From NCBI GenBank assembly GCA_016220085.1, contig JACRIN010000016.1, positions 1 to 64,000 of the forward strand: 64,000 nt of DNA, given 5' to 3'. Made by a program: the position numbers and the translations under genes. Origin of the DNA: Planctomycetota bacterium. GTDB lineage: Bacteria > Planctomycetota > UBA1135 > GCA-002686595. Shown piece by piece: positions 37,260 through 45,913 of the stretch (positions are counted from its first letter, which is position 1; every line of letters begins with the position of its first letter). The notes below the pieces were generated by a model, which saw only the letters and a list, made by a program, of their open reading frames with translations, did no database searches and was not told the DNA's origin.

Positions 37260-37471
37260 GACGCTGCCTCGCTTGGCCGGGATCGTTCGGCGGGGCGAGT
37301 GCGTCTCGATGCGGCGCGCGGAGGGCCGCGCGATCGTCGACGGCGAGCGCGCGCGCAACGCGTTGCGGAGCCTGGTGTTGCCGCGTGGTCGGTGCGGCGT
37401 CGCGGCGCCGTCTCTCGACGCCGCGAATTCCCCCCGCAACCATCCGCGCCTCGCGGCGTCCTATCCGATGC

Positions 37472-39097
37472 ATGGAGAGGAAATCGATCGGCGCGGCGGT
37501 CCTGGCGCTCTGGCTCGGCGCGGCCGCGGCCTTCGCGGGCGACGGCGCGCTCGACGACTTGCGCCGCGACCTCGGCGCGCGCCATCCGAAGACGCGCCGC
37601 GGCGCGGCGCGCGCGCTCGCCGAAATCGGAACGCCGGAGGCGTGGCGGCTGGTCGCGCAGGCGCTCGACGATCCGGAATCCGAGGTGGGGGATCAGGCGC
37701 AACTTTCGCTCGCCGCGGTCGGCGACGCGCGGGTGCAGGCCGAATTGCTCGGCGATCTCGGACTCGGCGCGAAGAGCGAGCGAGTTCGAATGCGCGTCGC
37801 CGAGGCACTCGGGCGCATGCACGGTCCGCTCGACGCGCGCGCGCTCGGCCGTGCGTTCGATTCGCGCGACGGCGAGGCGACGCGGCTCGCGCTGTGGTCG
37901 GTCGAGCGGCTCGCTGCTCGCGATGCGCTGGCTGGCGAGCGGCTGACGTTGGTCTCCAAGGTCGATCAGCTCGCGCGCATGGCGGGCGACGGCGGCACGC
38001 GCGCGGCGGCACTGGCGGCGCTCTTCGAGCTCGATCGCGAGCGCGCGCTGCGCCTGTGTCCGTCCGCCGCGGAAGCGCGGGATCCCGAGGTGCGCGCCGC
38101 TGCGCTCGCGCTCGGCGCGCGCGCGCCGGATGACGCGGCCCGGGCCCGTTTGGCGGCCGCGGTGCGGGACCCAAGCGTCGGCGTGCGCTGCCAAGCGATC
38201 GTCGCGCTCGAGGCGCAGGCCGATCGCGCCGCCGTCGGCACCCTGGTCGCGCTGCTCGAACGCGAACCGCGTCTGCGCGTCGCCGAGCGGACGGTCGCCG
38301 CGCTGCAGCGGCTCTCGCGACTCAAGCATCGCCGCGACGTGCGACCGTGGCGCGATTGGTGGACGAGCCTCCCGGAGTCGTGGCGGCCCGCGCAGGCCCC
38401 GCCGGATGCGCGCGAGGCCCCGGCGGAGGCGACGTCGGCCGCGAACTTCGGCGGGCTCTCGATCCTGTCGGACCGGTTGTCGTTCCTGGTCGATTTCTCG
38501 GGCTCGATGTGGCAATCGCGCGACGACGGACGCTCGGTGAAGTCGGTGGTCGACGGGCGCCTCGCCGTCGGCCTGGAGGGGCTCGCCGAGAGCGCTCGTT
38601 TCAACCTCGTGCCCTACGCGAACGAGCCGTTGCCGTGGGAGTCGGAGCTCGTCGACGCGAAGCCTGCGAACAAGCGCCGCGCGCTCGCCGCGTTCGTCGC
38701 CTGCCGCGCGCGCGGCCGCGGCAACTTCGACGGCGCCGTGCGGGCGGCGCTCGCGGACGACCAGGTCGACACGCTGATGATTTGGAGCGACGGCGTGCCG
38801 ACCGGCGGTCTGCACTCGAACCTCGAGCTCGTGGTGCCGCTGTTGCTCCAGCACAATCGCTTCCGACAGGTCGCGTTCGACCTGATCCTGGTCGATGCGC
38901 CCAAGGGCGCGGTGACGCGGCTTGGCGAACTCGCGCGGCGATCCGGCGGTCGCTCGCTCGCGGTGTCGCTCGACGACCTCGCCGGCGCGAGCGCGAGCGA
39001 GAAGTCCCGCGCCGCCCGTGCCCCCGGGTTCGCCGGTGTCCCCGGGGTCCCCGGGGTCCCCGGGGTCCCCGGAGTCAGCGGGGGGAGGGACGAGTGA
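37472..39097 (+). CDS. Secreted HEAT-repeat and von Willebrand A domain protein
   Basis: The 541-residue protein has a signal peptide (about 5-22), HEAT-like helical repeats (about 28-290; units such as HPKTRRGAARALAEIGTPEA) and a vWA domain (about 333-515). Its metal-ion-dependent adhesion site is D341-F-S343-G-S345. The tail is an array of Gly-Val-Pro repeats encoded by 9-bp units. vWA domains bind protein partners through a bound metal; with HEAT repeats this suggests a scaffold or adhesion function in the envelope, but no partner can be named. Its last 23 bases overlap the end of the convergent nitroreductase-methyltransferase gene. Confidence 0.82.
   Translation: MERKSIGAAVLALWLGAAAAFAGDGALDDLRRDLGARHPKTRRGAARALAEIGTPEAWRLVAQALDDPESEVGDQAQLSLAAVGDARVQAELLGDLGLGAKSERVRMRVAEALGRMHGPLDARALGRAFDSRDGEATRLALWSVERLAARDALAGERLTLVSKVDQLARMAGDGGTRAAALAALFELDRERALRLCPSAAEARDPEVRAAALALGARAPDDAARARLAAAVRDPSVGVRCQAIVALEAQADRAAVGTLVALLEREPRLRVAERTVAALQRLSRLKHRRDVRPWRDWWTSLPESWRPAQAPPDAREAPAEATSAANFGGLSILSDRLSFLVDFSGSMWQSRDDGRSVKSVVDGRLAVGLEGLAESARFNLVPYANEPLPWESELVDAKPANKRRALAAFVACRARGRGNFDGAVRAALADDQVDTLMIWSDGVPTGGLHSNLELVVPLLLQHNRFRQVAFDLILVDAPKGAVTRLGELARRSGGRSLAVSLDDLAGASASEKSRAARAPGFAGVPGVPGVPGVPGVSGGRDE
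39035..39079 (+). repeat. Five 9-bp repeats encoding Gly-Val-Pro at a gene end
   Basis: Units GGTGTCCCC, GGGGTCCCC (three times) and GGAGTCAGC lie in frame at the 3' end of the vWA gene and give a (Gly-Val-Pro)n tail. On the other strand they fall over and just beyond the stop of the nitroreductase-methyltransferase gene. Confidence 0.9.
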
Positions 39098-40637
39098 GCT
39101 TCACGAACTGGAAGCGGCCCCAGCGCGAGCGCACGAAGCCCAGTCGATCGACCAGACCCAGGGCGCCGCCGGCGACGTTCGCGACCGAGCGTGCTCGCGC
39201 GCCGAAGTTGCGGGCGCGGAACTGGATCTCCTCGGTCTGCGGCACCGCTTGCAGCCCGAACCGCTCGACGATCGCGAGGCCCGCCTCGCGCGCGAGCGCG
39301 TCGACCTCGGTCGGCGCGAGCGACTCGAACGGCCCGATGTTCGGGTCCGGCGACAGCACGTACTCGACCCCGCGCGGGCCGCCGCGACGCGAGCGCAGCT
39401 TCTCGGTCCAATCGTGGAACGAGCGGCGGTTGACGAAGCCGACGATCACGCTGCCGCCCGGCTTGACCCAACGCGCGAGGGCGCGGAACAGCGCCGGCCG
39501 ATCGCGCGGGGGCAGGTTCTCGACGCGGAAGAGGCACGTGACCAGGTCATAGGCCTCGGGCACCGGCTCGCCTTGACCGTGGGCGGACTCGGGCACCGGC
39601 CAGAGGAACGTCCCGGCGCGCGGCGACGCACGCTCGGCGACGAAATCGCAGACGTCCTGCGTGCGCTCGACGGCGTCGAAGCGCCAGCCGCGGCGTTCGC
39701 GGCTCATCAGCTCGGTCAGGATCCCGGTGCAGGGCAGGACGTCGAGCCAGCGCCTCGCGTTCGGATCGCCGGCGGGAAGCTCGGCGCGGCCGTCGGGCAC
39801 GAACCGCTCGAGCATCGCGAGCAGCGCGCGCGTCTCCCACGGCCGCGGCTTGTTGTGGCGCAACCCGTTGAGCACGCGAGCACGCTGATACGTCGCGAGA
39901 TCGTCGCGCGACCAGTGCGCCGGATCGGTCGAGGACGGAATCGGCTTGCCGGCGTAGTGGTTGTAGTGCGCGACGACCGAGAGCGGTCGGCGTTTCGGTC
40001 CGCCCTTCGCGGCGAACTTCGGAAAGCCGAGCGCGATCACCGCGATCACCAGCCGGTCGTACGGCAGCCCGACGAGCTCGCGCACCTTCTCGCGGTCGCC
40101 CATCTGGGTGATCCAGAACGTACCGAGGCCGAGCACGTGCGCCGCGAGCGACATGTTCTGGATGAGAGCGCTCGCCGACTGGACGTTCGCCCAACCTTCT
40201 TCCGAGAAGTCGCGTCCGTACGACACGACGATGTTCACCGGCGCGTTGCCCATCTGCGACGAGAGCGCGGCGAGCTTGGCGTTGACCGCGGGATCGTCGA
40301 CGGCGACGAGGTCCCACATCTGGTAGTTGCACGAAGACGGCGCCCAGATGCCGGCGTGCATCACCTGGTCGATCAGCTCGCGCGCCACCGCCTCACCTTT
40401 GAACTTGCGAACGGAGCGCCGGCCATAGAGCGCTTCCCAAAAGTCCATCGCCGGCGTCGGACCGACCGGCGCACCGACGTCGTAGTCCTTGGCGGCGGCG
40501 GTGAGGTGCGGCGAGCCCGCGGGAACCGCCGGGATGCCGCCGGCGTTCGGCGGCACGAGCGGCGCGGACGGAGCCGGGGCGGGGCGTTCGCTCTCCAGCG
40601 GGTTCGGAGCGACGGTCTTCGAGCGCGGGGCGTCCAT
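39075..40637 (-). CDS. Nitroreductase - SAM methyltransferase fusion protein
   Basis: This single 520-residue frame joins two enzymes. After a Pro/Ala-rich N-terminus (1-60) comes a nitroreductase domain (about 63-240) with the FMN-phosphate motif RRSVRKFK (73-80), WAPSSCNYQMWDLV and GLGTFWITQMGD. From about 255 to the end is a methyltransferase-like domain with LDVLPCTGILTEL (298-310) as a degenerate SAM motif I, YDLVTCLFRVENL (363-375) and a post-motif VKPGGSVIVGFVNRR. The fused order suggests sequential flavin-dependent oxidation or reduction and methylation of one substrate, which is not known. It overlaps the convergent vWA gene by 23 bp and diverges from pcm. Confidence 0.82.
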   Translation of the reverse strand: MDAPRSKTVAPNPLESERPAPAPSAPLVPPNAGGIPAVPAGSPHLTAAAKDYDVGAPVGPTPAMDFWEALYGRRSVRKFKGEAVARELIDQVMHAGIWAPSSCNYQMWDLVAVDDPAVNAKLAALSSQMGNAPVNIVVSYGRDFSEEGWANVQSASALIQNMSLAAHVLGLGTFWITQMGDREKVRELVGLPYDRLVIAVIALGFPKFAAKGGPKRRPLSVVAHYNHYAGKPIPSSTDPAHWSRDDLATYQRARVLNGLRHNKPRPWETRALLAMLERFVPDGRAELPAGDPNARRWLDVLPCTGILTELMSRERRGWRFDAVERTQDVCDFVAERASPRAGTFLWPVPESAHGQGEPVPEAYDLVTCLFRVENLPPRDRPALFRALARWVKPGGSVIVGFVNRRSFHDWTEKLRSRRGGPRGVEYVLSPDPNIGPFESLAPTEVDALAREAGLAIVERFGLQAVPQTEEIQFRARNFGARARSVANVAGGALGLVDRLGFVRSRWGRFQFVKLTRPSPR

Positions 40638-40790
40638 GGATGCGGCCTACTCAGTCTGCCCCATGTTCGGCGATCGAACCACCGCGGCGCGAGTCCGCCC
40701 GGCCGAAGCGGGGCCCCGAGGCCCTCTCCGGCACGACCGGAGAGCGTCGCCGTCACCCGCGGCGCGCCGATCGGCCGCGGCACGCCGAGC

Positions 40791-40990
40791 CAGCGCGGCT
40801 CGCGGCAACCGCTCGCGCCGAGCGGCAACGGAATGCGCTGAGCACGAGCGGCCCGCCGCACGCGGCGACGACCTGCGGCGCGCGGCGACGACGCGCGCCG
40901 AACGGCCACGGATCGCGTCGCGGGACCGTGGCTCGCGCCGAGCGACCACGGCTCGCCCAGGCGGCCACGCCTCGCGCCGCGAGCGCCGCG
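40791..40990. repeat. Degenerate 20-bp tandem array in a divergent spacer
   Basis: Ten 20-bp units can be aligned end to end from 40791, for example GCTCGCGCCGAGCGGCAACG (40811), ACGCGCGCCGAACGGCCACG (40891) and GCTCGCGCCGAGCGACCACG (40931). The array fills nearly half of the 428-bp spacer between the nitroreductase fusion and pcm, so both promoters lie in or beside it. I see nothing else in that spacer. Confidence 0.55.
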
Positions 40991-41065
40991 ATCGCGCGGC
41001 ATTGCCTGCGTCGATCAGCGCACCCCGACCGCAGGCACGTCGGGCTACATTTCGGTTCGATCCCG

Positions 41066-41710
41066 ATGGCGTTCCGATCACCAGCCGGCTCCGCGCGCGA
41101 ACTCGAAGCCGAGCTGCGCGCCAAGGGCTTCGACGACGAGCGCGTGCTCGCCGCGCTCGTCGCGGTCCCACGCGAGCGTTTCGTCCCCGACGAGCACGCG
41201 GCGGCCGCGTGGCGCGATCGCGCGCTCCCGTTGCCGTCGGGTCAATCGATCTCGCAGCCCTACGTCGTCGCGACGATGTGCGCGGCGGCGGAGTTGACCG
41301 CGGGCTCGAAGGTGCTCGAGGTTGGCACCGGCTGGGGCTACCAGGCGGCGGTGCTCGGACAGCTCGCGCGCGAAGTCGTCTCGCTCGAACGCGTCCCGAC
41401 GCTCGCGGCGGAGGCGCGACGCCGGCTCGCCGAGCTCGGCGTCGAGAACGTCCGCGTCTTCGAGCGCGACGGCTGGCTTGGCTGGCCTGAGTCGGCGCCG
41501 TTCGATGCGATCGTGGTCGCCGCCGCCGCCGAGCATGTGCCCGAGGAGCTCGTGCGCGAGCTCGCCGAAGGCGGTCGGCTGGTGCTGCCGCTCGGCGTCG
41601 AGGACCAACACCTGATCGTGCTGCGCAGGACGCCGACCGGCCTGGCGCGCCGCGAGCTCTATCCGGTGCGCTTCGTGCCGCTGGTGCGCGCGAGCCCGTC
41701 CACTCGGTGA
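41066..41710 (+). CDS. pcm: Protein-L-isoaspartate O-methyltransferase
   Basis: The 214-residue enzyme methylates isoaspartyl residues in damaged proteins, using SAM, so that they can revert to aspartate. It has the substrate motif GQSISQPYVVA (59-69), SAM motif I VLEVGTGWGYQAA (83-95) and the final HLIVLRR strand. ATG 41066 gives a family-sized protein; a longer open frame upstream runs through the 20-bp repeats and is not coding. It is alone between two repeat-filled spacers. Confidence 0.93.
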   Translation: MAFRSPAGSARELEAELRAKGFDDERVLAALVAVPRERFVPDEHAAAAWRDRALPLPSGQSISQPYVVATMCAAAELTAGSKVLEVGTGWGYQAAVLGQLAREVVSLERVPTLAAEARRRLAELGVENVRVFERDGWLGWPESAPFDAIVVAAAAEHVPEELVRELAEGGRLVLPLGVEDQHLIVLRRTPTGLARRELYPVRFVPLVRASPSTR

Positions 41711-41890
41711 GAGGGCAACGCCGGCTGGGCCGGTTCCACAGCGAGAGCGCCGGTTCGCGAGGATGGTGCTCGCGCCAGCCCGCGCCTATGCAGCTCGACC
41801 CACGGCGCGGTCGGGGCTTCGGGCCGCGAACGAGCGTTCCGCCGAGCCATCACCCGACCGACCGCTCGCGCAGCGTTCCGCCGAGCCAGT

Positions 41891-42058
41891 CAAGCCGAAC
41901 GCGGCACATCGAAGGTGGCAGATCGAACGCGACAGAGTGAATGCGACACATCGAACGTGGTCGGTCAAACGACTTCAGTCGAACGCGGTCAGTCGAACGC
42001 GGTCAGTCGAACGCGGTCAGTCGAACGCGGTCAGTCGAGCGAAGGCAGTCGAGCGAAG
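41891..42058. repeat. Twelve-unit 14-bp tandem array ending at a stop codon
   Basis: Twelve 14-bp units fit without gaps. Units 7-10 (41975-42030) are identical (TCAGTCGAACGCGG), units 11-12 differ, and units 1-6 are progressively degenerate (for example CACATCGAACGTGG). The array stops exactly at the reversed TGA of the minus-strand BNR-repeat gene (42059), so it is the first thing transcribed after that gene. The rest of the 41711-42058 spacer shows no gene. Confidence 0.9.
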
Positions 42059-44746
42059 TCAGCGCGTCTCGATATCCGCCGCGACTTCGACGACGAGCTT
42101 GGCGGTGCGGGTCTCCTTGCCGTACTTCAGCGTCACCGTGTACTCGCCCGCCGCGACGTAGCGCTCGCCGAGACCGCCGTAGGGAGTGACGAAGTCCTTC
42201 GTGGGCTTGAGGTCCCACACGACGCGGTGCAGGCCGGGCGTGCCGGGCTCGGCGAGCTTGGCGACCGGGACGCCGGCGGCGTTCGAGAGCTCGAGCTCGA
42301 GTCCGTCGCCCGTCCAGCTCGCGACCCACACGTCGAGCACCGCTCCGACCGGCGGATTCGCGCCCCGGAAATGCGAATGGCCGGAGGAATCGGCCCAACC
42401 GTCGAGCTCGGTCCGAGCGGTCGCTTTGCGCGGCGCGAAGAGTTGCACCGGCTCCGCGAGCGTCGCGCCGGCGAGCCCGGCGAGCGGCGCGATGTCGTCG
42501 ATGATCCAGAGGCTGCGGCCATGCGTTCCGACGACGAGGTCGTGCGTGCGTGGGTGGATCGCGAGGTCGTCGATCGCACACGTCGGCAGCTTCCCGAACA
42601 CGAACCACGAGGCGCCGGCATCGAGCGAAGCGGAGAGGCCGAACTCCGAGCCGACGAACAGCAAGTTCGGATTCGTGGGATCCTCGCGCAGCACGCGCAG
42701 CGGCGCGTCGGCGCGCAGGTTCGACGTCACGCTCGTCCACGTCCGTCCGCGGTCTTCGGTGCGCCACGCGAGCGGCGCGTAGTTGCCGCTGCGGAACGCC
42801 GAGACGACGAGGTAGGCGAGGTTCGCGTCGTGATGACCGGGCTCGATCCGCTGGATCCACTGACCGCGCGCCTCCTTCGGCAGCCGCTCGGTCAGATCGG
42901 TCCAGCCCGCACCGTCGTCGACGGTGAGCCACAGCTTGCCGTCGTCGGTGCCCGCCCACAGCGTTCCGCTCGCGCGCGGCGATTCGGCGAGCGCGTACAC
43001 GACGCCATAGGTCTCGGCTCCACTGCCGGTGGTCAGGATGCGCTCGCGTTGCTGCGAGGAGAGATCGGGGCTGATCGGACGCCAATGCTCGCCGCGTTCG
43101 GTCAACGCGAAGACGCGATTGCCGGCGAGGTAGAGCTTGCCGCGCTCGTGCGCGCTCGGGAGGAACGGGGAGTTCCAGTGGAAGCGGAACGCGGGCTCGC
43201 CCTCGGACGCGGCGGGCTTCAGCGTCTTGATCGCACCGCTCTTCAGGTTGAGCCGATGGATCTCGCCGGACTGCGATTCCGCGTACAGCACGTCGCGGTC
43301 GTCGGGATCGAAGATGCAGTAGAAGCCGTCGCCGCCGCTCAGGCTCGTCCAGTCTGCGTCGACGACGCCGTCCTTCGTGAACGTGCGGCTCGGCCCGACC
43401 CAGTTGAGGTTGTCTTGCAGACCGCCGGCGATGCGATACGGGTCGCTGTCATCGAGCGCGATGCGATAGAACTCGCCCATCGCGGCGGTCGCGTGGTGGC
43501 GCCAGGTCGCGCCGGAGTTCCAGCTCTCGTAGAGCCCGCCGTCGGTGCCGAGCAGCAGCCGAGCCGGGTTCCGCGGATCGATCGCGAGCGCATGGCAGTC
43601 GGGGTGGAGCTTGACGAAGCGATCCTCGCGGAACGTCGCGCCGCCGTCCTCGGAGACGTGCAGGACGAAGCCGAGCACGTAGATGCGGTCGACGTTCGCG
43701 GGGTCGACTCGGATCTGGCTGAAGTAGAACGGGCGCGGGCAGAGCGCGCTGCGTCGCGTCCACGTCGCGCCGCCGTCGTCGGAGCGGAACACGCCGCCGC
43801 GCCGCGAGCGGATGTCGTCGATGTCGCTCTTGCCGCCTTCGTCGGACTGCACGATCGCGTAGATGAACCGCGGATCGGACGGGAACACGGCGAGGCCAAT
43901 GCGCCCGGTCGCTCCAGGCAGTCCGCCGGCGAGCCTCTTCCACGTCGCGCCGCCGTCCGTCGACTTGAAGATCCCGCCGACGTCGTCGCCGGTGAGGTCC
44001 TTGCCGTACGCGAACGACCACGGCGTGCGCCGCCGTGCATAGAGCGTCGCGAAGAGCGTCTCCGGCGCCTTCGGATCGAGCGCGACGTCTCCGCAGCCGG
44101 TGAGCGCATCGTGCGGGCTCGGCGCGGCGAGAACCCGGATCCACGTCTTGCCGGCGTCGACGGTCTTGAAGAGCCCGCGCTCGCCGCCGTCGTTCCAGAG
44201 ATCGCCCATCGCGGCGACGTACGCGATCTTCGGATCGGTCGGGTGCGCGACGATCCGCGCGATCGACTTCGACGTCGCGAGCCCGACGCGCGCGAACGAG
44301 CCGCCGGCGTCGGTCGAGAGGTAGACGCCGTCGCCGAAGCCCGAGCTGTTGCGGTCGTTCGCTTCGCCGGTGCCGACCCAGAGCGTTTTCGGATCGGCGG
44401 GGGAGACCGCGACCGCGCCCATCGAGGACACCGGTTGGTCGTCGAGCAGGCCAGCGAAGGTCGCGCCGTCATCGGAGGTCTCGAGAAGCCCGCCGCGGCC
44501 GAACGCGAGGTAGAACGTCGCGGGGTCCGTCGGATCGAGAGCGACCTCGGAGACGCGTCCGCCCATCAGCGCGGGCCCGATCGAGCGCGCGGCGAGCGCG
44601 TCGAACGCACGGCCGTCGACCTGGACTCGCGGCGGCGCGGGCTCGCCGCGGGCCTGGACCTCGCCGTCTTGCGTCGCTCCGGAGGGCTCGGCGCGCGGAA
44701 TGGGCAGGGAACACGCCGCGAGACACGCAACGAGAGCCGCGAACAT
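42059..44746 (-). CDS. BNR/VPS10-repeat beta-propeller lipoprotein
   Basis: The 895-residue protein has a lipoprotein leader with lipobox LAAC and a large double propeller (about 35-690) built from BNR/sortilin-type Asp-box repeats such as STDAGGSFARVG, STDGGATWKRLAGG and SDDGGATWTRR. A carbohydrate-binding-like or FnIII-like domain closes the protein, ending with PAGEYTVTLKYGKETRTAKLVVEV-type sequence. Such proteins are often annotated as sialidase- or xyloglucanase-like, but no active-site set is identifiable. ATG 44746 is chosen because AAGGA lies seven bases upstream; ATG 44764 is the alternative. It ends directly at the 14-bp array. Confidence 0.82.
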   Translation of the reverse strand: MFAALVACLAACSLPIPRAEPSGATQDGEVQARGEPAPPRVQVDGRAFDALAARSIGPALMGGRVSEVALDPTDPATFYLAFGRGGLLETSDDGATFAGLLDDQPVSSMGAVAVSPADPKTLWVGTGEANDRNSSGFGDGVYLSTDAGGSFARVGLATSKSIARIVAHPTDPKIAYVAAMGDLWNDGGERGLFKTVDAGKTWIRVLAAPSPHDALTGCGDVALDPKAPETLFATLYARRRTPWSFAYGKDLTGDDVGGIFKSTDGGATWKRLAGGLPGATGRIGLAVFPSDPRFIYAIVQSDEGGKSDIDDIRSRRGGVFRSDDGGATWTRRSALCPRPFYFSQIRVDPANVDRIYVLGFVLHVSEDGGATFREDRFVKLHPDCHALAIDPRNPARLLLGTDGGLYESWNSGATWRHHATAAMGEFYRIALDDSDPYRIAGGLQDNLNWVGPSRTFTKDGVVDADWTSLSGGDGFYCIFDPDDRDVLYAESQSGEIHRLNLKSGAIKTLKPAASEGEPAFRFHWNSPFLPSAHERGKLYLAGNRVFALTERGEHWRPISPDLSSQQRERILTTGSGAETYGVVYALAESPRASGTLWAGTDDGKLWLTVDDGAGWTDLTERLPKEARGQWIQRIEPGHHDANLAYLVVSAFRSGNYAPLAWRTEDRGRTWTSVTSNLRADAPLRVLREDPTNPNLLFVGSEFGLSASLDAGASWFVFGKLPTCAIDDLAIHPRTHDLVVGTHGRSLWIIDDIAPLAGLAGATLAEPVQLFAPRKATARTELDGWADSSGHSHFRGANPPVGAVLDVWVASWTGDGLELELSNAAGVPVAKLAEPGTPGLHRVVWDLKPTKDFVTPYGGLGERYVAAGEYTVTLKYGKETRTAKLVVEVAADIETR

Positions 44747-44853
44747 CGGTCGATCCTTGTGCATGGGTTGCGCGGATCGTAGCAGCGCGGTGTCGTCGGC
44801 CCGGATCGAGGCAAGTACGAGTTTTTGGAGCCTGGAACTTGATCCTGCCCAAA

Positions 44854-44868
44854 GTTAGACGTAGTCTA
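44854..44868 (+). promoter_or_regulatory. Palindromic operator before the Fur/PerR-like gene
   Basis: TTAGAC-GTA-GTCTAA is a perfect 6-3-6 inverted repeat just 6 bases before the likely start codon of the regulator gene. A similar sequence precedes the peroxiredoxin gene, so it probably is the binding site for the regulator itself and implies autoregulation. Confidence 0.75.
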
Positions 44869-44874
44869 AATCCC

Positions 44875-45288
44875 GTGAAGCAAGACCTCGCACTCGTGTT
44901 GCGCACCGCCGGCGTCCAGCCGTCCGCCCAGCGCGTCGCCATCGCGGGCTATGTGCTCGCCACCGACGAGCACCCGTCCGCCGACCAGGTCTGGACTCGG
45001 GTGAAGCAAGCGTTCCCGATGGTGTCGCGGGCGACGGTCTACAACACGCTGCATACGTTGGTGGAGAAGGGGCTCTTGCGTCAGCACGTGCTGGCCGAGG
45101 GGCGGGTGGTGTTCGATCCGTTCGTCGAGCCCCATCACCACTTCATCGATCAGGACACCGGCCGGATCCACGACGTGCCGTGGGACGCGATCAAGGTCTC
45201 GAAGGTCGACGCGCTCGAAGGCTTCGACGTCGATGAGTACCAAGTCGTCCTGCGCGGCCGTCGCCGGGGTAGCAAGCGGCGCGCGTGA
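44875..45288 (+). CDS. Fur/PerR-family transcriptional regulator without cysteines
   Basis: From GTG 44875 the product is 137 residues: a winged helix DNA-binding domain (about 1-80, with the recognition helix in SRATVYNTLHTLVEKG) and a C-terminal dimerisation and metal-sensing domain with PHHHFID at 86-92. No cysteine occurs anywhere, so the structural CxxC zinc sites of typical Fur and PerR are absent, as in Irr-like members. Gene order with peroxiredoxin, AhpD and Dps makes it a peroxide or iron sensor. TTG 44839 would place the operator inside the coding sequence, so GTG 44875 is preferred. No clear ribosome binding site is seen. Confidence 0.88.
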   Translation: MKQDLALVLRTAGVQPSAQRVAIAGYVLATDEHPSADQVWTRVKQAFPMVSRATVYNTLHTLVEKGLLRQHVLAEGRVVFDPFVEPHHHFIDQDTGRIHDVPWDAIKVSKVDALEGFDVDEYQVVLRGRRRGSKRRA

Positions 45289-45328
45289 TGCGCGAGCAGG
45301 TTCGCAGCGCTCGACGTGTGCCTTGAAG

Positions 45329-45343
45329 TTAGACTACATCTAG
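45329..45343 (+). promoter_or_regulatory. Second Fur/PerR-type operator, before the peroxiredoxin gene
   Basis: TTAGAC-TAC-ATCTAG repeats the left half-site exactly and the right half-site at four of six positions of the operator before the regulator gene. A further half-site GTTAGA follows at 45345-45350. The start codon of the peroxiredoxin gene is 30 bases downstream and its ribosome binding site AAGGAG lies between. Confidence 0.65.
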
Positions 45344-45372
45344 AGTTAGAATGAATCCACAAGGAGTTTCCC

Positions 45373-45912
45373 ATGTTGACCGTTGGTGATCGTCTCCCGT
45401 CCTATGCCCTCCAATCCGTCGTCTCGCTCGAGGCGACCAAGGAATTCGCCGTCCTGACCGAGAAGAGCCATCCCGGCAAGTGGCTGGTCCTCTTCCTGTG
45501 GCCGATGGACTTCACGTTCGTCTGCCCGACCGAGATCGCCGAGTTCGGCAAGCGCAACGCGGAGTTCGCGGAGCGCGATGCCCAGGTGCTCGGCTGCAGC
45601 ACGGACACGCAGTTCGTGCACCTCGCGTGGCGCAAGGCGCACCCTGACCTGAAAGCGCTGTCGTTCCCGATGCTCGCGGACACCAAGCGCGAGCTCTCCA
45701 GTGCGCTCGGCGTCTTGCACAAGCAAGAAGGCGTGCCGCTGCGGGCGACGTTCGTCGTCGACCCCGACGGAGTGATCCGCTTCGCGAGCTGCAACGACCT
45801 CGCGGTCGGCCGCAACGTCGACGAAGTGCTCCGCGTGCTCGACGCGCTCCAAACCGGCGAGCTCTGCGCGTGCAATTGGAAGAAGGGCGAGCCCACGCTC
45901 CAGGTGTCCTGA
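45373..45912 (+). CDS. ahpC: AhpC/TSA family peroxiredoxin
   Basis: The 179-residue thiol peroxidase reduces hydrogen and organic peroxides. The peroxidatic cysteine is C51 in DFTFVCPTEI, and two resolving candidates, C165 and C167, lie in GELCACNWKKGE near the C-terminus, fitting a 2-Cys enzyme of the actinobacterial AhpC type that works with AhpD. AAGGAG sits six bases before the ATG. AhpD follows after one base and Dps after two more, an operon controlled by the operator upstream. Confidence 0.92.
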   Translation: MLTVGDRLPSYALQSVVSLEATKEFAVLTEKSHPGKWLVLFLWPMDFTFVCPTEIAEFGKRNAEFAERDAQVLGCSTDTQFVHLAWRKAHPDLKALSFPMLADTKRELSSALGVLHKQEGVPLRATFVVDPDGVIRFASCNDLAVGRNVDEVLRVLDALQTGELCACNWKKGEPTLQVS

Positions 45913-45913
45913 C

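Noticed and set aside
40791..40990. CRISPR-like array
   Set aside because: Units are directly adjacent and too short, with no unique spacers and no cas genes. They are degenerate tandem repeats.
41891..42058. CRISPR-like array or direct-repeat origin (iterons)
   Set aside because: No spacers are present, and no replication initiator gene or AT-rich region is nearby.
42059..44746. Sialidase assignment for the BNR-repeat protein
   Set aside because: Asp-box repeats are present, but no arginine triad or other sialidase active-site set could be identified.
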